Source: Rhodanobacteraceae bacterium
GTDB taxonomy: Bacteria; Pseudomonadota; Gammaproteobacteria; Xanthomonadales; Rhodanobacteraceae
Reading direction: 5' to 3'
DNA length: 37,345 nucleotides
Assembly: GCA_016790075.1 (NCBI GenBank)
Contig: JAEUPP010000042.1
Location: forward strand, 1 to 37,345
The notes beneath the pieces are model-generated. The model did not search any database. It had not been told where the DNA came from and saw nothing but the letters and a program-made list of their open reading frames with translations. Each line of letters opens with the position of its first letter. Position 1 is the stretch's first letter. A program made the position numbers and the translations under genes. This document shows, piece after piece, positions 24,006-32,515 of the stretch.

Positions 24006-26375
24006 ATGAGCTTCAAACCGCTACGTATCCGCAAGGCTGCGGTGCTCGGCGCCGGTGTGATGGGCGCGCAGATCGCCGCTCATCTGACCAATGCCGATGT
24101 CGAAACCGTGCTGTTCGACCTGCCCGCCAAGGAGGGCGACAAGAGCGGCATCGCGATCAAGGCGATCCAGAACCTGGCCAAGCTCTCCCCGGCCCCACTC
24201 GCCGACAAATCGCGCCAGGCGGCCATCGTGCCGGCGAACTATGACGAGCATCTCGAACTGCTGCGCGGTTGTGATCTCGTTATTGAAGCGATTGCCGAAC
24301 GTACCGACTGGAAGCTCGACCTTTACAAGAAGATTGCTCCACACCTGCCCGAATCCGCCGTCGTTGCGAGCAATACCTCCGGCCTGTCGATCAACACGCT
24401 GGCCGAAGCCCTGCCGGAGAGCCTGCGGCACCGCTTCTGCGGTGTGCACTTTTTCAACCCGCCGCGCTACATGCATCTGGTCGAGCTGATCCCGAACCGC
24501 TTCACGGATGCTGAAATCCTCGCTGGCCTCGAAGCCTTCCTGACGACAACCGTCGGTAAGGGTGTGGTCTATGCCAAGGACACGCCGAACTTCATCGGCA
24601 ATCGCATCGGCGTGTTCTCAATGCTCGCGACCATGCATCACACCCAGCAGTTCGGTCTGGGCTTCGATGTCGTAGACGCGCTGACCGGCCCGGCCATAGG
24701 CCGCCCCAAGAGCGCGACCTACCGCACGGCCGACGTGGTTGGCCTCGACACCATGGCCCATGTGATCAAGACCATGGCCGACACATTGCCGGATGACCCC
24801 TGGCACTCCTACTTCCAGGCACCAGTCTGGCTCAAGGCGCTGATCGACAAGGGCGCACTGGGCCAGAAAAGCGGCGCCGGTGTATTCCGCAAGGCAGGCA
24901 AGGACATCGTTGTCCTCGATCTCGCCCGGCAGGACTACCGCCTGGCCGAGCAGAAGCCCACGGACGAAACCGCAGCAATTCTCGCGATCAAGGATCCCAG
25001 CGAAAAATTCGCCAAGCTGCGCGCCTGCAGCGAGCCCCAGGCCCAGTTCCTCTGGGCCGTATTCCGCGATCTGTTCCATTACACGGCCTATCACCTCGCC
25101 GACATTGCCGATACCGCGCGTGATGTCGACTTCGCCATACGCTGGGGCTACGGCTGGCAGCTCGGTCCGTTCGAGACCTGGCAGGCGGCCGGCTGGCAGC
25201 AGGTTGCGGGCTGGATAGCTGAAGACATTGCAGCGGGCAAGGCCATGAGCAACGCCCCGCTACCCGCCTGGGTCAGCGACGGCCGGGCCGGTGTACACGG
25301 CAAGGACGGCTCCTACTCTGCCAGCCAAAACAAAGCACTACCGCGTTCTTCTCATCCGATTTATCAGCGGCAGCATTTCCCCGATGCGCTGCTCGGCGAG
25401 CGTTTCGACCAGGGTACGACCGTATTCGAGAACGAGGGTCTGCGCCTGTGGCATCTGGGCGACGAGGTCGGCATCGTCTCGTTCAAGACCAAGATGAATA
25501 CGGTCAACGACTTCGTGCTCGACGGGCTGCAGCGTGCGGTGGATGAAGCCGAACAGCGCTTCAAGGGCCTGGTGATCTGGCAGCACAAGGAACCGTTCTC
25601 CGCCGGTGCTGACCTCAAGGGCGCCATGGGCCTGCTCCAAGCCGGCAATATCACCGCCTTCGAGGCCATGATCGCGAACTTCCAGGCCACCAGCATGCGC
25701 CTGAAGACCTCGCTGGTGCCGACCGTGGCCGCGATTCGCGGCATGGCCTTCGGCGGCGGCTGTGAATTCCAGATGCACTGCACGAAGACGGTTGCCGCAC
25801 TCGAAAGCTATATTGGCCTGGTCGAGGCCGGGGTCGGCCTGTTGCCGGCGGGCGGCGGGCTCAAGGAAATCGCCCTGCGCTGCGCCAAGGCCAACCCGGC
25901 TGATCCGTTCAATGCGGTCAAGACCTTCTTCGAGACCGTCGCCATGGCAAAGGTCTCGGCCAGTGCGCTCGAAGCCAAGGAAATGGGCCTGCTGCGCGCT
26001 GGCGACACCGTCGTATTCAATGCCCATGAAGTGCTCTGGGTGGCCAAGCGCGAAGCGGCGGCACTCGCCGACGCGGGCTACCGCCCGGCCCTGCCGGCGC
26101 GGCAGATCCCGGTCTGCGGCGATGTCGGCACGGCCAGCCTCAAGATGATGCTGGTCAACATGCTCGAAGGCCGCTTCATTTCCGCGCACGACTACGAAAT
26201 CGGCGCACGCATCGCCGACACCCTCTGCGGCGGCGTGATCGAGCGCGGTTCGCTCGTCGACGAGCAATGGCTGCTCGACCTGGAACGCAGGCACTTCGTC
26301 GAACTGGCGCAGATGCCCAAGACCCAGGAACGCATAGCCCATACCCTGAGCACCGGCAAGCCGCTGCGCAACTGA
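24006..26375 (+). CDS. fadN: Fused 3-hydroxyacyl-CoA dehydrogenase/enoyl-CoA hydratase (FadN type)
   Basis: Catalyses hydration and NAD-dependent oxidation in fatty-acid beta-oxidation, cytoplasmic. 789 residues. The dehydrogenase is N-terminal: NAD loop GAGVMG (residues 15-20), SNTSGLSINTLA, and the catalytic-site region HFFNPPRYMHLVEL. The hydratase is C-terminal: HKEPFSAGADLKGAM, RGMAFGGGCEF and EAGVGLLPAGGGLKE, the last two holding the glutamate area. This is the FadN order and the reverse of E. coli FadB/FadJ, where the hydratase comes first. ATG at 24006 follows GAGG by six bases; the longer frame begins in the intergenic region. Confidence 0.93.
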   Translation: MSFKPLRIRKAAVLGAGVMGAQIAAHLTNADVETVLFDLPAKEGDKSGIAIKAIQNLAKLSPAPLADKSRQAAIVPANYDEHLELLRGCDLVIEAIAERTDWKLDLYKKIAPHLPESAVVASNTSGLSINTLAEALPESLRHRFCGVHFFNPPRYMHLVELIPNRFTDAEILAGLEAFLTTTVGKGVVYAKDTPNFIGNRIGVFSMLATMHHTQQFGLGFDVVDALTGPAIGRPKSATYRTADVVGLDTMAHVIKTMADTLPDDPWHSYFQAPVWLKALIDKGALGQKSGAGVFRKAGKDIVVLDLARQDYRLAEQKPTDETAAILAIKDPSEKFAKLRACSEPQAQFLWAVFRDLFHYTAYHLADIADTARDVDFAIRWGYGWQLGPFETWQAAGWQQVAGWIAEDIAAGKAMSNAPLPAWVSDGRAGVHGKDGSYSASQNKALPRSSHPIYQRQHFPDALLGERFDQGTTVFENEGLRLWHLGDEVGIVSFKTKMNTVNDFVLDGLQRAVDEAEQRFKGLVIWQHKEPFSAGADLKGAMGLLQAGNITAFEAMIANFQATSMRLKTSLVPTVAAIRGMAFGGGCEFQMHCTKTVAALESYIGLVEAGVGLLPAGGGLKEIALRCAKANPADPFNAVKTFFETVAMAKVSASALEAKEMGLLRAGDTVVFNAHEVLWVAKREAAALADAGYRPALPARQIPVCGDVGTASLKMMLVNMLEGRFISAHDYEIGARIADTLCGGVIERGSLVDEQWLLDLERRHFVELAQMPKTQERIAHTLSTGKPLRN

Positions 26376-26392
26376 GCGACGAGGACACCGCA

Positions 26393-27589
26393 ATGACCAA
26401 GCAAATCCAAGATGTCTATATCGTCGCCGCCACGCGCACGGCTGTGGGCAAGGCACCACGCGGCGTATTCCGCAATACGCGTCCGGACGATCTGCTCGCG
26501 CATGTGGTTCGCCAGGTAATCGCGCAAGCCCCCGGCATCGATGTGAGCCGCATCGACGATGCAGTGATCGGCTGCGCCATGCCCGAAGCCGAGCAAGGCA
26601 TGAACGTGGCGCGCATAGGCACCCTGCTCGCCGGGCTGCCGCATACGGTAGCCGCGGTCACGATCAACCGGTTCTGCTCTTCGGGGGTACAGGCGATTGC
26701 CATGGCCGCCGATCGCATCCGCTGCGGCGAAGCCGATCTCATGCTGGCCGGCGGTACCGAATCGATGTCGATGGTGCCCATGATGGGCCATAAGATCGCA
26801 ATGAATCCGGCGGTATTCGCCGACGAGAACGTCGCCATCGCCTACGGCATGGGCATTACCGCGGAAAAGGTGGCGGAGCAGTGGAAAGTCAGTCGCGAGG
26901 ATCAGGATGCCTTCGCCCTCGCCTCGCACCAGAAGGCGCTGGCCGCCATCGCCGCTGGTGAATTCGCGAGCGAAATTTCAGCCTACCAGCTCGCGGACAA
27001 CTATCCGGACCTGACCACACGCGGCATCGTCTCGGATACACGCCGCGTCGATACCGACGAAGGTCCGCGCAAGGATACGAGTGCAGACGGACTGGCCAAG
27101 CTCAAGCCGGTATTCCGCATGGGTGGTTCGGTCACGGCAGGCAATTCCTCGCAGATGTCCGACGGCGCCGGTGCCGTGCTGCTGGCGAGTGAACAGGCGA
27201 TCAAGGATTACGGCCTGACCCCGCTGGCTCGTTTCGTCTCGTTCGCGGTTGCCGGTGTGCCGCCGGAAATCATGGGCATAGGTCCGATTGCAGCCATTCC
27301 CAAGGCGCTTAGGCAGGCCGGCATCAGCAAGGATCAGCTCGACTGGATCGAACTGAACGAAGCCTTCGCGGCGCAGGCGCTGGCCGTGATCCGTGACATC
27401 GGCCTGGATGCCAGCAAGGTCAATCCGCTGGGCGGAGCGATCGCACTCGGCCATCCCCTGGGCGCAACCGGAGCAATCCGTGCCGCGACGCTGGTGCACG
27501 GCCTGCGCCGCCGCCAGCAGAAATACGGCATGGTGACCATGTGCATAGGCACCGGCATGGGCGCGGCCGGGATCTTTGAAGCGGTCTGA
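26393..27589 (+). CDS. fadA: Acetyl-CoA C-acyltransferase (thiolase)
   Basis: Last step of beta-oxidation, thiolytic release of acetyl-CoA. 398 residues. The nucleophilic Cys95 is in [10 protein letters not shown]; the other active-site blocks are [28 protein letters not shown] (His) and [13 protein letters not shown] (second Cys). It begins 17 bases after fadN with a GAGGA ribosome-binding site, so the two form one operon. The terminator at 27631-27651 closes it. Confidence 0.95.
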   Translation: MTKQIQDVYIVAATRTAVGKAPRGVFRNTRPDDLLAHVVRQVIAQAPGIDVSRIDDAVIGCAMPEAEQGMNVARIGTLLAGLPHTVAAVTINRFCSSGVQAIAMAADRIRCGEADLMLAGGTESMSMVPMMGHKIAMNPAVFADENVAIAYGMGITAEKVAEQWKVSREDQDAFALASHQKALAAIAAGEFASEISAYQLADNYPDLTTRGIVSDTRRVDTDEGPRKDTSADGLAKLKPVFRMGGSVTAGNSSQMSDGAGAVLLASEQAIKDYGLTPLARFVSFAVAGVPPEIMGIGPIAAIPKALRQAGISKDQLDWIELNEAFAAQALAVIRDIGLDASKVNPLGGAIALGHPLGATGAIRAATLVHGLRRRQQKYGMVTMCIGTGMGAAGIFEAV

Positions 27590-27630
27590 TTAAGACCGCA
27601 CCTAAGCTCAGATCAAGCTGGAGATTGGGT

Positions 27631-27651
27631 GCCCCCGCAAACCGCGGGGGC
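27631..27651. terminator. Terminator hairpin between fadA and the convergent csaA-like gene
   Basis: Perfect 8-base stem GCCCCCGC/GCGGGGGC with a 5-base loop AAACC, between two converging genes. No T-run, so likely weak but bidirectional. Confidence 0.7.
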
Positions 27652-27700
27652 GCCCGTACAGCTCGCCGTGTTCACGCAGGGTCGCAATCCCTCGCGCGGA

Positions 27701-28036
27701 TTAGGCCAGCCGCGTACCGTTGGGTACTGGCCGCTCCACGGCCGTCAGCACGACGCCGGCATCAGTCGGAAAACCAGTCAGCAGGAATTCGGACAAGAAC
27801 GGGCCGATCTGCTTGGGCGGAAAGTTGATCACGCCGACAATCTGACGCCCGACCAGCTCCTCGGGCGCATACAAGTCAGCAATCTGCGCACTGCTCTTCT
27901 TTTCACCGTACACGCCGAAATCGGCCCAGACTTTCAGCGCCGGCTTGCGTGCGGTTTCGTTGTGCTCGGCGCGCACGATGGTGCCGACAGCAATCACGAC
28001 CTTCTCGAAATCGGCCCAGCTGATGGTGTCGCTCAT
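27701..28036 (-). CDS. csaA: CsaA-like tRNA-binding-domain protein
   Basis: Small cytoplasmic OB-fold protein of 111 residues, the usual size for CsaA, a proposed export chaperone in Bacillus. The block MSDTISWADFEKVVIAVGTIVRAE and the later NFPPKQIGPFLSEFLLTGFP are typical. ATG at 28036 is preferred over the in-frame ATG at 28048 because GAGGCAGGG lies directly upstream and the family normally starts MSDTISW. Function beyond tRNA or peptide binding is not established. Confidence 0.9.
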   Translation of the reverse strand: MSDTISWADFEKVVIAVGTIVRAEHNETARKPALKVWADFGVYGEKKSSAQIADLYAPEELVGRQIVGVINFPPKQIGPFLSEFLLTGFPTDAGVVLTAVERPVPNGTRLA

Positions 28037-28216
28037 ACCCTGCCTCATTGCGCGAAAAGCTCAGTCTAGGCCCGACTGGCACAGCACTGATTGCACCAGA
28101 TTGCTGAACCGGGTCACTGGCGGTTGAACTAGAATGGCCCGAAGGTCGCCAGCGGCCACTAGAACACAGGTGTCGCTGGACCTGGGATTTGTTACGGCTG
28201 GCGGCAAAGAGCACCT

Positions 28217-28714
28217 ATGCTACGCATTCGCGCATCGACTCCGGCAGACGAAGCGGCCATTGCCGCCGTCATACTGCCCATCCAGCAAGCTGAGTTCAGC
28301 GTACCAATCACTCTCGCCGATCAGCCAGACCTGCAGGACATCGCCAATTTCTACCAGCACGGCCGGGGCAATTTCTGGGTTGCCGAGATCAGCGGCAAGA
28401 TCATCGGCACAATCGCCCTGCTCGACATCGGCAACCAGGAGGCCGCACTTCGCAAGATGTTCGTGGTCTCCCAGTACCGTGGCAGGGAACACGGCATCGC
28501 CCAGTACCTGCTCACAGAGTTGCTTACCTGGGCGGCGAAAAAAGGCATCGCAACGATCTATCTTGGTACTACGGCCCAGTTCCTGGCTGCGCAGCGATTC
28601 TACGAAAAGAGCGGTTTCAGCGAGATTGCCAAATCTGGCCTGCCTTCATCCTTCCCGGTCATGGCGGTGGACTCAAAGTTCTACAAATTGACCGTTCAGC
28701 CTGATACCACCTGA
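28217..28714 (+). CDS. GNAT-family N-acetyltransferase
   Basis: Acetyl-CoA-dependent acetyltransferase of 165 residues; substrate unknown. The fold is seen in MLRIRASTPADEAAIAAVI, then FWVAEISGKIIGTIALLDI, the CoA-binding loop region LRKMFVVSQYRGREHGIAQYLL (R-G-R-E-H-G in place of the usual R/Q-x-x-G-x-G/A) and AAQRFYEKSGF near the end. It is divergent from csaA across about 180 bases and convergent with the propeller gene. Confidence 0.85.
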   Translation: MLRIRASTPADEAAIAAVILPIQQAEFSVPITLADQPDLQDIANFYQHGRGNFWVAEISGKIIGTIALLDIGNQEAALRKMFVVSQYRGREHGIAQYLLTELLTWAAKKGIATIYLGTTAQFLAAQRFYEKSGFSEIAKSGLPSSFPVMAVDSKFYKLTVQPDTT

Positions 28715-28736
28715 CCCGACGCTCAACCTGAAGTGC

Positions 28737-28763
28737 CGCGGCATGCCGGACTGGCATGCCGCG
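28737..28763. terminator. Bidirectional terminator-like hairpin
   Basis: Perfect 11-base stem CGCGGCATGCC/GGCATGCCGCG with a 5-base loop GGACT, between the convergent GNAT and propeller genes. Confidence 0.75.
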
Positions 28764-28785
28764 TTGCGCAGCTCAGCCTCCTGAC

Positions 28786-30090
28786 CTATTCCAGCGCATA
28801 CATCGCCCCATCCGTACTACCGATGAACAATGCGCTGCCGCCCGGCGTCGGCGAGGCGAGAAAACTGCCTACACTGTACTGGCGATACAACGCGGCAACG
28901 CTCTGGTCGCTCCACGCGCTGCGAAACAGCAACGGATTGTTCATCGCGCCAGCGGCATCGAGCACCCAACCGACGTTGGCCTTGGCCGCTTCCGTGCGGA
29001 AAGTCCACAGTACCTTCCCGTCGGCAACCGCTCGTCCTTCCAGGCTGCCGTTGAACTGGCCGACATAGAACACGTCGCCGGCGAGACTGAGCGAGGACCA
29101 GATCGCCGACGCGGCCGGCTGCTGATACAGCTCCTTGCCGTCAGCAGCGTTGAGCACATGAATCAGGTGACTGTCGGACGTAGCGACATAGACCTTGCCA
29201 TCACGCACTGCTGGCGTCGTGTTCACCCAGCTCAAGCCAGTGGAGAAGTCCCACAGCTTCTCGCCGGTCGCGGCCTTGAATGCGTATACATGTGAATCAC
29301 GACAGCCGACATAGACCACCCCGCCGACGATCGCGGCAGAACTCTGGAAACCTTGCTGGTTGTGCACAGCCTCGTCGACACCTGCCTGGTAGTGCCAGCG
29401 CTCATGACCATCACGTGCATCGAGTGCATAGAATTTTCCGTCCCAGCTGCCGACGTAGATCACGCCATCCGCATAGGCGGGTGAAGCGTGCACGACGTCA
29501 CCGGTCTTGAATTTCCAGCGCAGCGCGCCGGTATTTGCATCCAGTGCATAGACATGGTTGTCGCCGCTGCCAAAGTACACCGTGCCATCCACCACGGTGG
29601 GGCTCGACAGGTAGGTGTCGAATATGTCGGCGATAGTCTGCGTGCGCGGCTGCAGGCCATGGACACCGCGGGCTTCGTAGCGACGCTCGCCTCCGGTAGC
29701 GAACTTCCAGCGTTGATTGCCATTGGCGGCGTCGAGCGCGTAGAACTTGCCGTCGTAGCTGGGCACATACAGCGTGCCCTTGGCGATTGCAGGCGTGGCC
29801 GGAACCGGCCCACCGGTGACGAGGTTCCAGCGGCGCCGGCCTGTGGCCGCGTCCAGTGCATAGATCTGGCCATCATTACTGCCAAAGTATACGGTTCCGG
29901 AGTCGACCACGGCCGAACCGATCACGGCGTCGCCGGTCTGGTAGCGCCATTTCACCGCCGGCTTCTGATGCAGCACGGGGCCGGCGTAGACACCGCTATG
30001 TGCCGCATCGCCGCGGAACTGCGTATCGGCGGCGGCCTGGCCAGCGGCAGCGGCGGCGCACAGCAGCGCGAGGAAAAGTGGGGATTTCAT
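28786..30090 (-). CDS. Secreted PQQ-like beta-propeller protein
   Basis: Exported protein of 434 residues with a type I signal peptide (MKSPLFLALLCAAAAAGQAAA before DTQ). The rest is a WD/PQQ-like propeller with at least seven near-identical blade signatures, for example GQIYALDAATGRRRW, GKFYALDAANGNQRW, NHVYALDANTGALRW, GKFYALDARDGHERW and SHVYAFKAATGEKLW. It resembles BamB and PQQ-dependent dehydrogenases, but it has no lipobox and I see no clear catalytic Asp/Glu pair or cytochrome site, so an enzymatic role is unproven. ATG at 30090 overlaps the stop of the upstream gene (ATGA), so the two are coupled. Confidence 0.85.
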   Translation of the reverse strand: MKSPLFLALLCAAAAAGQAAADTQFRGDAAHSGVYAGPVLHQKPAVKWRYQTGDAVIGSAVVDSGTVYFGSNDGQIYALDAATGRRRWNLVTGGPVPATPAIAKGTLYVPSYDGKFYALDAANGNQRWKFATGGERRYEARGVHGLQPRTQTIADIFDTYLSSPTVVDGTVYFGSGDNHVYALDANTGALRWKFKTGDVVHASPAYADGVIYVGSWDGKFYALDARDGHERWHYQAGVDEAVHNQQGFQSSAAIVGGVVYVGCRDSHVYAFKAATGEKLWDFSTGLSWVNTTPAVRDGKVYVATSDSHLIHVLNAADGKELYQQPAASAIWSSLSLAGDVFYVGQFNGSLEGRAVADGKVLWTFRTEAAKANVGWVLDAAGAMNNPLLFRSAWSDQSVAALYRQYSVGSFLASPTPGGSALFIGSTDGAMYALE

Positions 30091-30803
30091 GGTTTGCGCT
30101 CCAGAGTCAGCGGGAATTCCAGGCCGCCGTAACCCAAGCTGCCAACGAGGCGGTGGGTGGCGTTGTCCATGCGGGCTTCGATGCCTATTCCCTCGTCCGA
30201 GCCGATCTCGAGGAAGTCCTGCACCGCGCTGACGAAGTTGACGTGCAGTGTGGTCGTGATCTTGCCTACGACCATACATTCGGCCCGCGCCGGTCCACCC
30301 GTGACGTTGCTGAGCTTCAGCGTGACTTGGCGCGCGTAACCGCCAGTGCCTATGTATTCGCCCTTCCATTCGCCCGCCCAAGCTGCGGGCACCGCCGTGC
30401 TGGCGCGCGGCAGCTGCACGTCGGCAGCTGCGATGCGCTGCAATTCAACCGGTGCAGTCCATCCGGCCTGAAGAAAGCTGCCGCGCAGGCGCCCATCACG
30501 CTCCAGATTCAGGTCAAATTTGGCCTGTTTACCATCACTCGAGGCCAGATCATGGACCGCCGCAGCGATATGCTTGTCCGCGACCTTGAGTTCGAGCAGC
30601 GGTGCGCCGCGCAGTTTGAATTCCGGCGCAGTAAGGGAACCTACCCAGACACCTTCCGCAGCACGATCCAGATCGATTTCGGTGACAACAGGTGCGCCGG
30701 GAATGGCAATGGTGCCGCGCCAGCGCCCGGTGGGATCGGCGGGATCGGCGGCGTGAACAACGGGAACGGCAAAGAACAGCGCAAGACAGAGTGCGCGTCG
30801 CAT
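30087..30803 (-). CDS. Secreted protein of unknown function
   Basis: 238 residues with a signal peptide (MRRALCLALFFAVPVVHA before ADPA). The mature part has two similar lipocalin/beta-barrel-like halves, beginning GRWRGTIAIPGAP (about residue 27) and GEWKGEYIGTGGY (about residue 146). No family is recognised with certainty. It is translationally coupled to the propeller gene downstream, which suggests a shared periplasmic role. A GCAAC pentamer repeated five times lies about 105 bases upstream of the start. Confidence 0.7.
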   Translation of the reverse strand: MRRALCLALFFAVPVVHAADPADPTGRWRGTIAIPGAPVVTEIDLDRAAEGVWVGSLTAPEFKLRGAPLLELKVADKHIAAAVHDLASSDGKQAKFDLNLERDGRLRGSFLQAGWTAPVELQRIAAADVQLPRASTAVPAAWAGEWKGEYIGTGGYARQVTLKLSNVTGGPARAECMVVGKITTTLHVNFVSAVQDFLEIGSDEGIGIEARMDNATHRLVGSLGYGGLEFPLTLERKP

Positions 30804-30907
30804 GGCAGGTCTCTCAGACGGCGCAGCGCGCCAGGCGCGAGCGAGGCTACTCGCGCACTGCGCGCCCTACCCCCTGCCGGAAGTCGCAGTCATGGCGCAG
30901 CGCGCAA

Positions 30908-30932
30908 GCAACGCAACGCAACGCAACGCAAC
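30908..30932. repeat. Pentanucleotide repeat GCAAC x5
   Basis: Five exact GCAAC units in a row, upstream of the secreted-protein gene and past the end of the HTH-VOC gene. An AGTTGC/GCAACT hairpin follows at 30972-30989. The repeat could vary in length by slippage. Confidence 0.85.
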
Positions 30933-31013
30933 GGTCCGGGGCTCAGGTTGTCGCGGCAACTGGCGAAAGCAAGTTGCGCAATGGCAACTCCTGGCGATGG
31001 CCGGGAGTATCTG

Positions 31014-31634
31014 TCAGGCCGGCGCCACGACACTCATCAGCGCAAGCGGCCGTCCTTCGGGATCCTTGAAAAAAGTCATCCACTCCTCGCTGCCGTCGGC
31101 ATGCTGGTGGATACGATGCGGCGCATCGAGGAACTCAACCCCACGCTCGGCCAGCCGCGACTGCGCCACGTGGATATCCTCGACCCGGAAATACAGGATG
31201 GTCTCGGTCGGTGTGCTCTCGTTCTCGGACAGGAACAGGCGAGTGCCGCCGCAATCAAAAAAACACAACTTGCCGAACGTATACAAATGCCGGAGACCCA
31301 GCGTATCGCGATACCACGCCTCGGCCCGCGCGACATTCGTGACGCTGCGGGAAATCTGGCCGATTGCATTCAGGGCGACAAACTCGGGCATGACGGCGTT
31401 CCTCCTATGCAGCGCGCTCGCGCGGCGTATGCCAGGCCAGCGACGCAGTTGCGCGCGGCTGCTGAAACCGAGCTTCTGCAGCGCGTTGGCGACGTGGTAC
31501 TTGACCGCATCCGTGCTGACCGACAGGCGTCGCGCGATCTGCGGATTCGACAAGCCATGGCGCACGCCTTCCACAACGGTCCATTCGGCCGGTGTCAGCA
31601 GGTCGTCGGCGGGAGGGCGTCCACGCTTGCTCAT
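31014..31634 (-). CDS. LuxR-type HTH fused to a VOC (glyoxalase-fold) domain
   Basis: 206 residues. The N-terminal 70 residues form a LuxR/GerE helix-turn-helix (LTPAEWTVVEGVRHGLSNPQIARRLSVSTDAVKYHVANALQKLG). From about residue 85 a VOC domain begins (LNAIGQISRSVTNVARAEAWYRDTLGLRHLY), with LCFFDCGGTRLFLSE, RVEDIHVAQSRLAERGVEFL and FFKDPEGRPLALM. The first metal-ligand position reads Gln in GQISRSV instead of His, so enzyme activity is doubtful and a ligand-sensing role is more likely. An internal ATG (MPEFVALN, residue 82) is placed like a normal VOC protein start, so the gene may also make the VOC domain alone. It sits downstream of zipA, where ligA is usual in related bacteria. Confidence 0.85.
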   Translation of the reverse strand: MSKRGRPPADDLLTPAEWTVVEGVRHGLSNPQIARRLSVSTDAVKYHVANALQKLGFSSRAQLRRWPGIRRASALHRRNAVMPEFVALNAIGQISRSVTNVARAEAWYRDTLGLRHLYTFGKLCFFDCGGTRLFLSENESTPTETILYFRVEDIHVAQSRLAERGVEFLDAPHRIHQHADGSEEWMTFFKDPEGRPLALMSVVAPA

Positions 31635-31703
31635 GGGCGGCGACTCTACCCGCGGCGACGGCGAATTTCCCTACCCGATACCCGCAAAGGCCAGTCGCCG
31701 GGG

Positions 31704-32501
31704 TTACCAGTCAGCCCGTATGCGGCTGCCGTCCTGCTTGCGGTCCCAGGCGCGCAGATCGTCACGGATATGCGAGATACGCTGACGGCCCAGGGCATTG
31801 CGCTCCTCGTCGAGCACGACGGCATCGAGCAGCTCGGCCAGGCGCTGCGCCGTCGGCAGCATGGTGTCCCAGGCATCGAGCGCGGGCAGCGGTCCGGGCA
31901 AGGCCATGAAGAAGCTCAGACCCGGCGTATTCAGTTCATCGATTCGACTCATGTCGAAATGGCCAGGTTTGACCATGTTGGCCGCACTGAAGATAGGTCC
32001 CAGCTCGCGCTTGCCGTCGACCAGCCGGTGGAAAATGCCGAGATCGCCGAATTCGAGGCCGCATTTTTCCGCGGCGACGACAAGATCACTGCCCTGCAAG
32101 GTCTGGCCGGCACGCGCAGCAACAAACAAGGTAACGATGCGCTCAACCGGCAGCTCCGGGCGCTGGCCGAGGCTGGAGCGTGGTGGAGCCGAGAACAGAT
32201 CCTCACTCTGCGGCGTACGTGGCCGTGCCTGCGCTGTCCGCGAACCCGCGTCGTCGCGCGCGGGGAAATCCCCGCCCGCTGCATCGTCGGTCGCACGCAT
32301 GGATGGCAGACCGTCGTCCACTTCATCGCCCCCCAGGGTGGGCTCGCGACGGTCGCCCGTGCTCTTGCCGCCAGCGTTCACGCGGCGCCCCTGCTCGGGC
32401 TTGCGCGGCGAGCCGAGGACATAGATCAGCGCAAGCACGATGGCGCCGATAACGGCAAGGATCAGCCGCAGTTCGTTCTCGCTCAGACCTTGCTGTTCCA
32501 T
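31704..32501 (-). CDS. zipA: Cell division protein ZipA
   Basis: Inner-membrane anchor for FtsZ. 266 residues. A short N-terminus (MEQQGLSENELR) and one membrane segment (LILAVIGAIVLALIYVLG) precede a charged, Pro-rich linker and a C-terminal FtsZ-binding domain (residues about 125-266, beginning ERIVTLFVAARAGQTLQGSDLVVAAEKCGL). ATG at 32501 is chosen: GGAG lies seven bases upstream and the hydrophobic segment then starts at residue 12. It begins 14 bases after smc, so the genes are an operon. Confidence 0.93.
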   Translation of the reverse strand: MEQQGLSENELRLILAVIGAIVLALIYVLGSPRKPEQGRRVNAGGKSTGDRREPTLGGDEVDDGLPSMRATDDAAGGDFPARDDAGSRTAQARPRTPQSEDLFSAPPRSSLGQRPELPVERIVTLFVAARAGQTLQGSDLVVAAEKCGLEFGDLGIFHRLVDGKRELGPIFSAANMVKPGHFDMSRIDELNTPGLSFFMALPGPLPALDAWDTMLPTAQRLAELLDAVVLDEERNALGRQRISHIRDDLRAWDRKQDGSRIRADW

Positions 32502-32515
32502 GCATAAACTCCGTT

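Noticed and set aside
29856-32507. 883-residue open frame on the plus strand
   Set aside because: It lies antisense to four genes with clear family motifs or signal peptides and has low-complexity Arg/Ala-rich composition; a GC-rich shadow frame.
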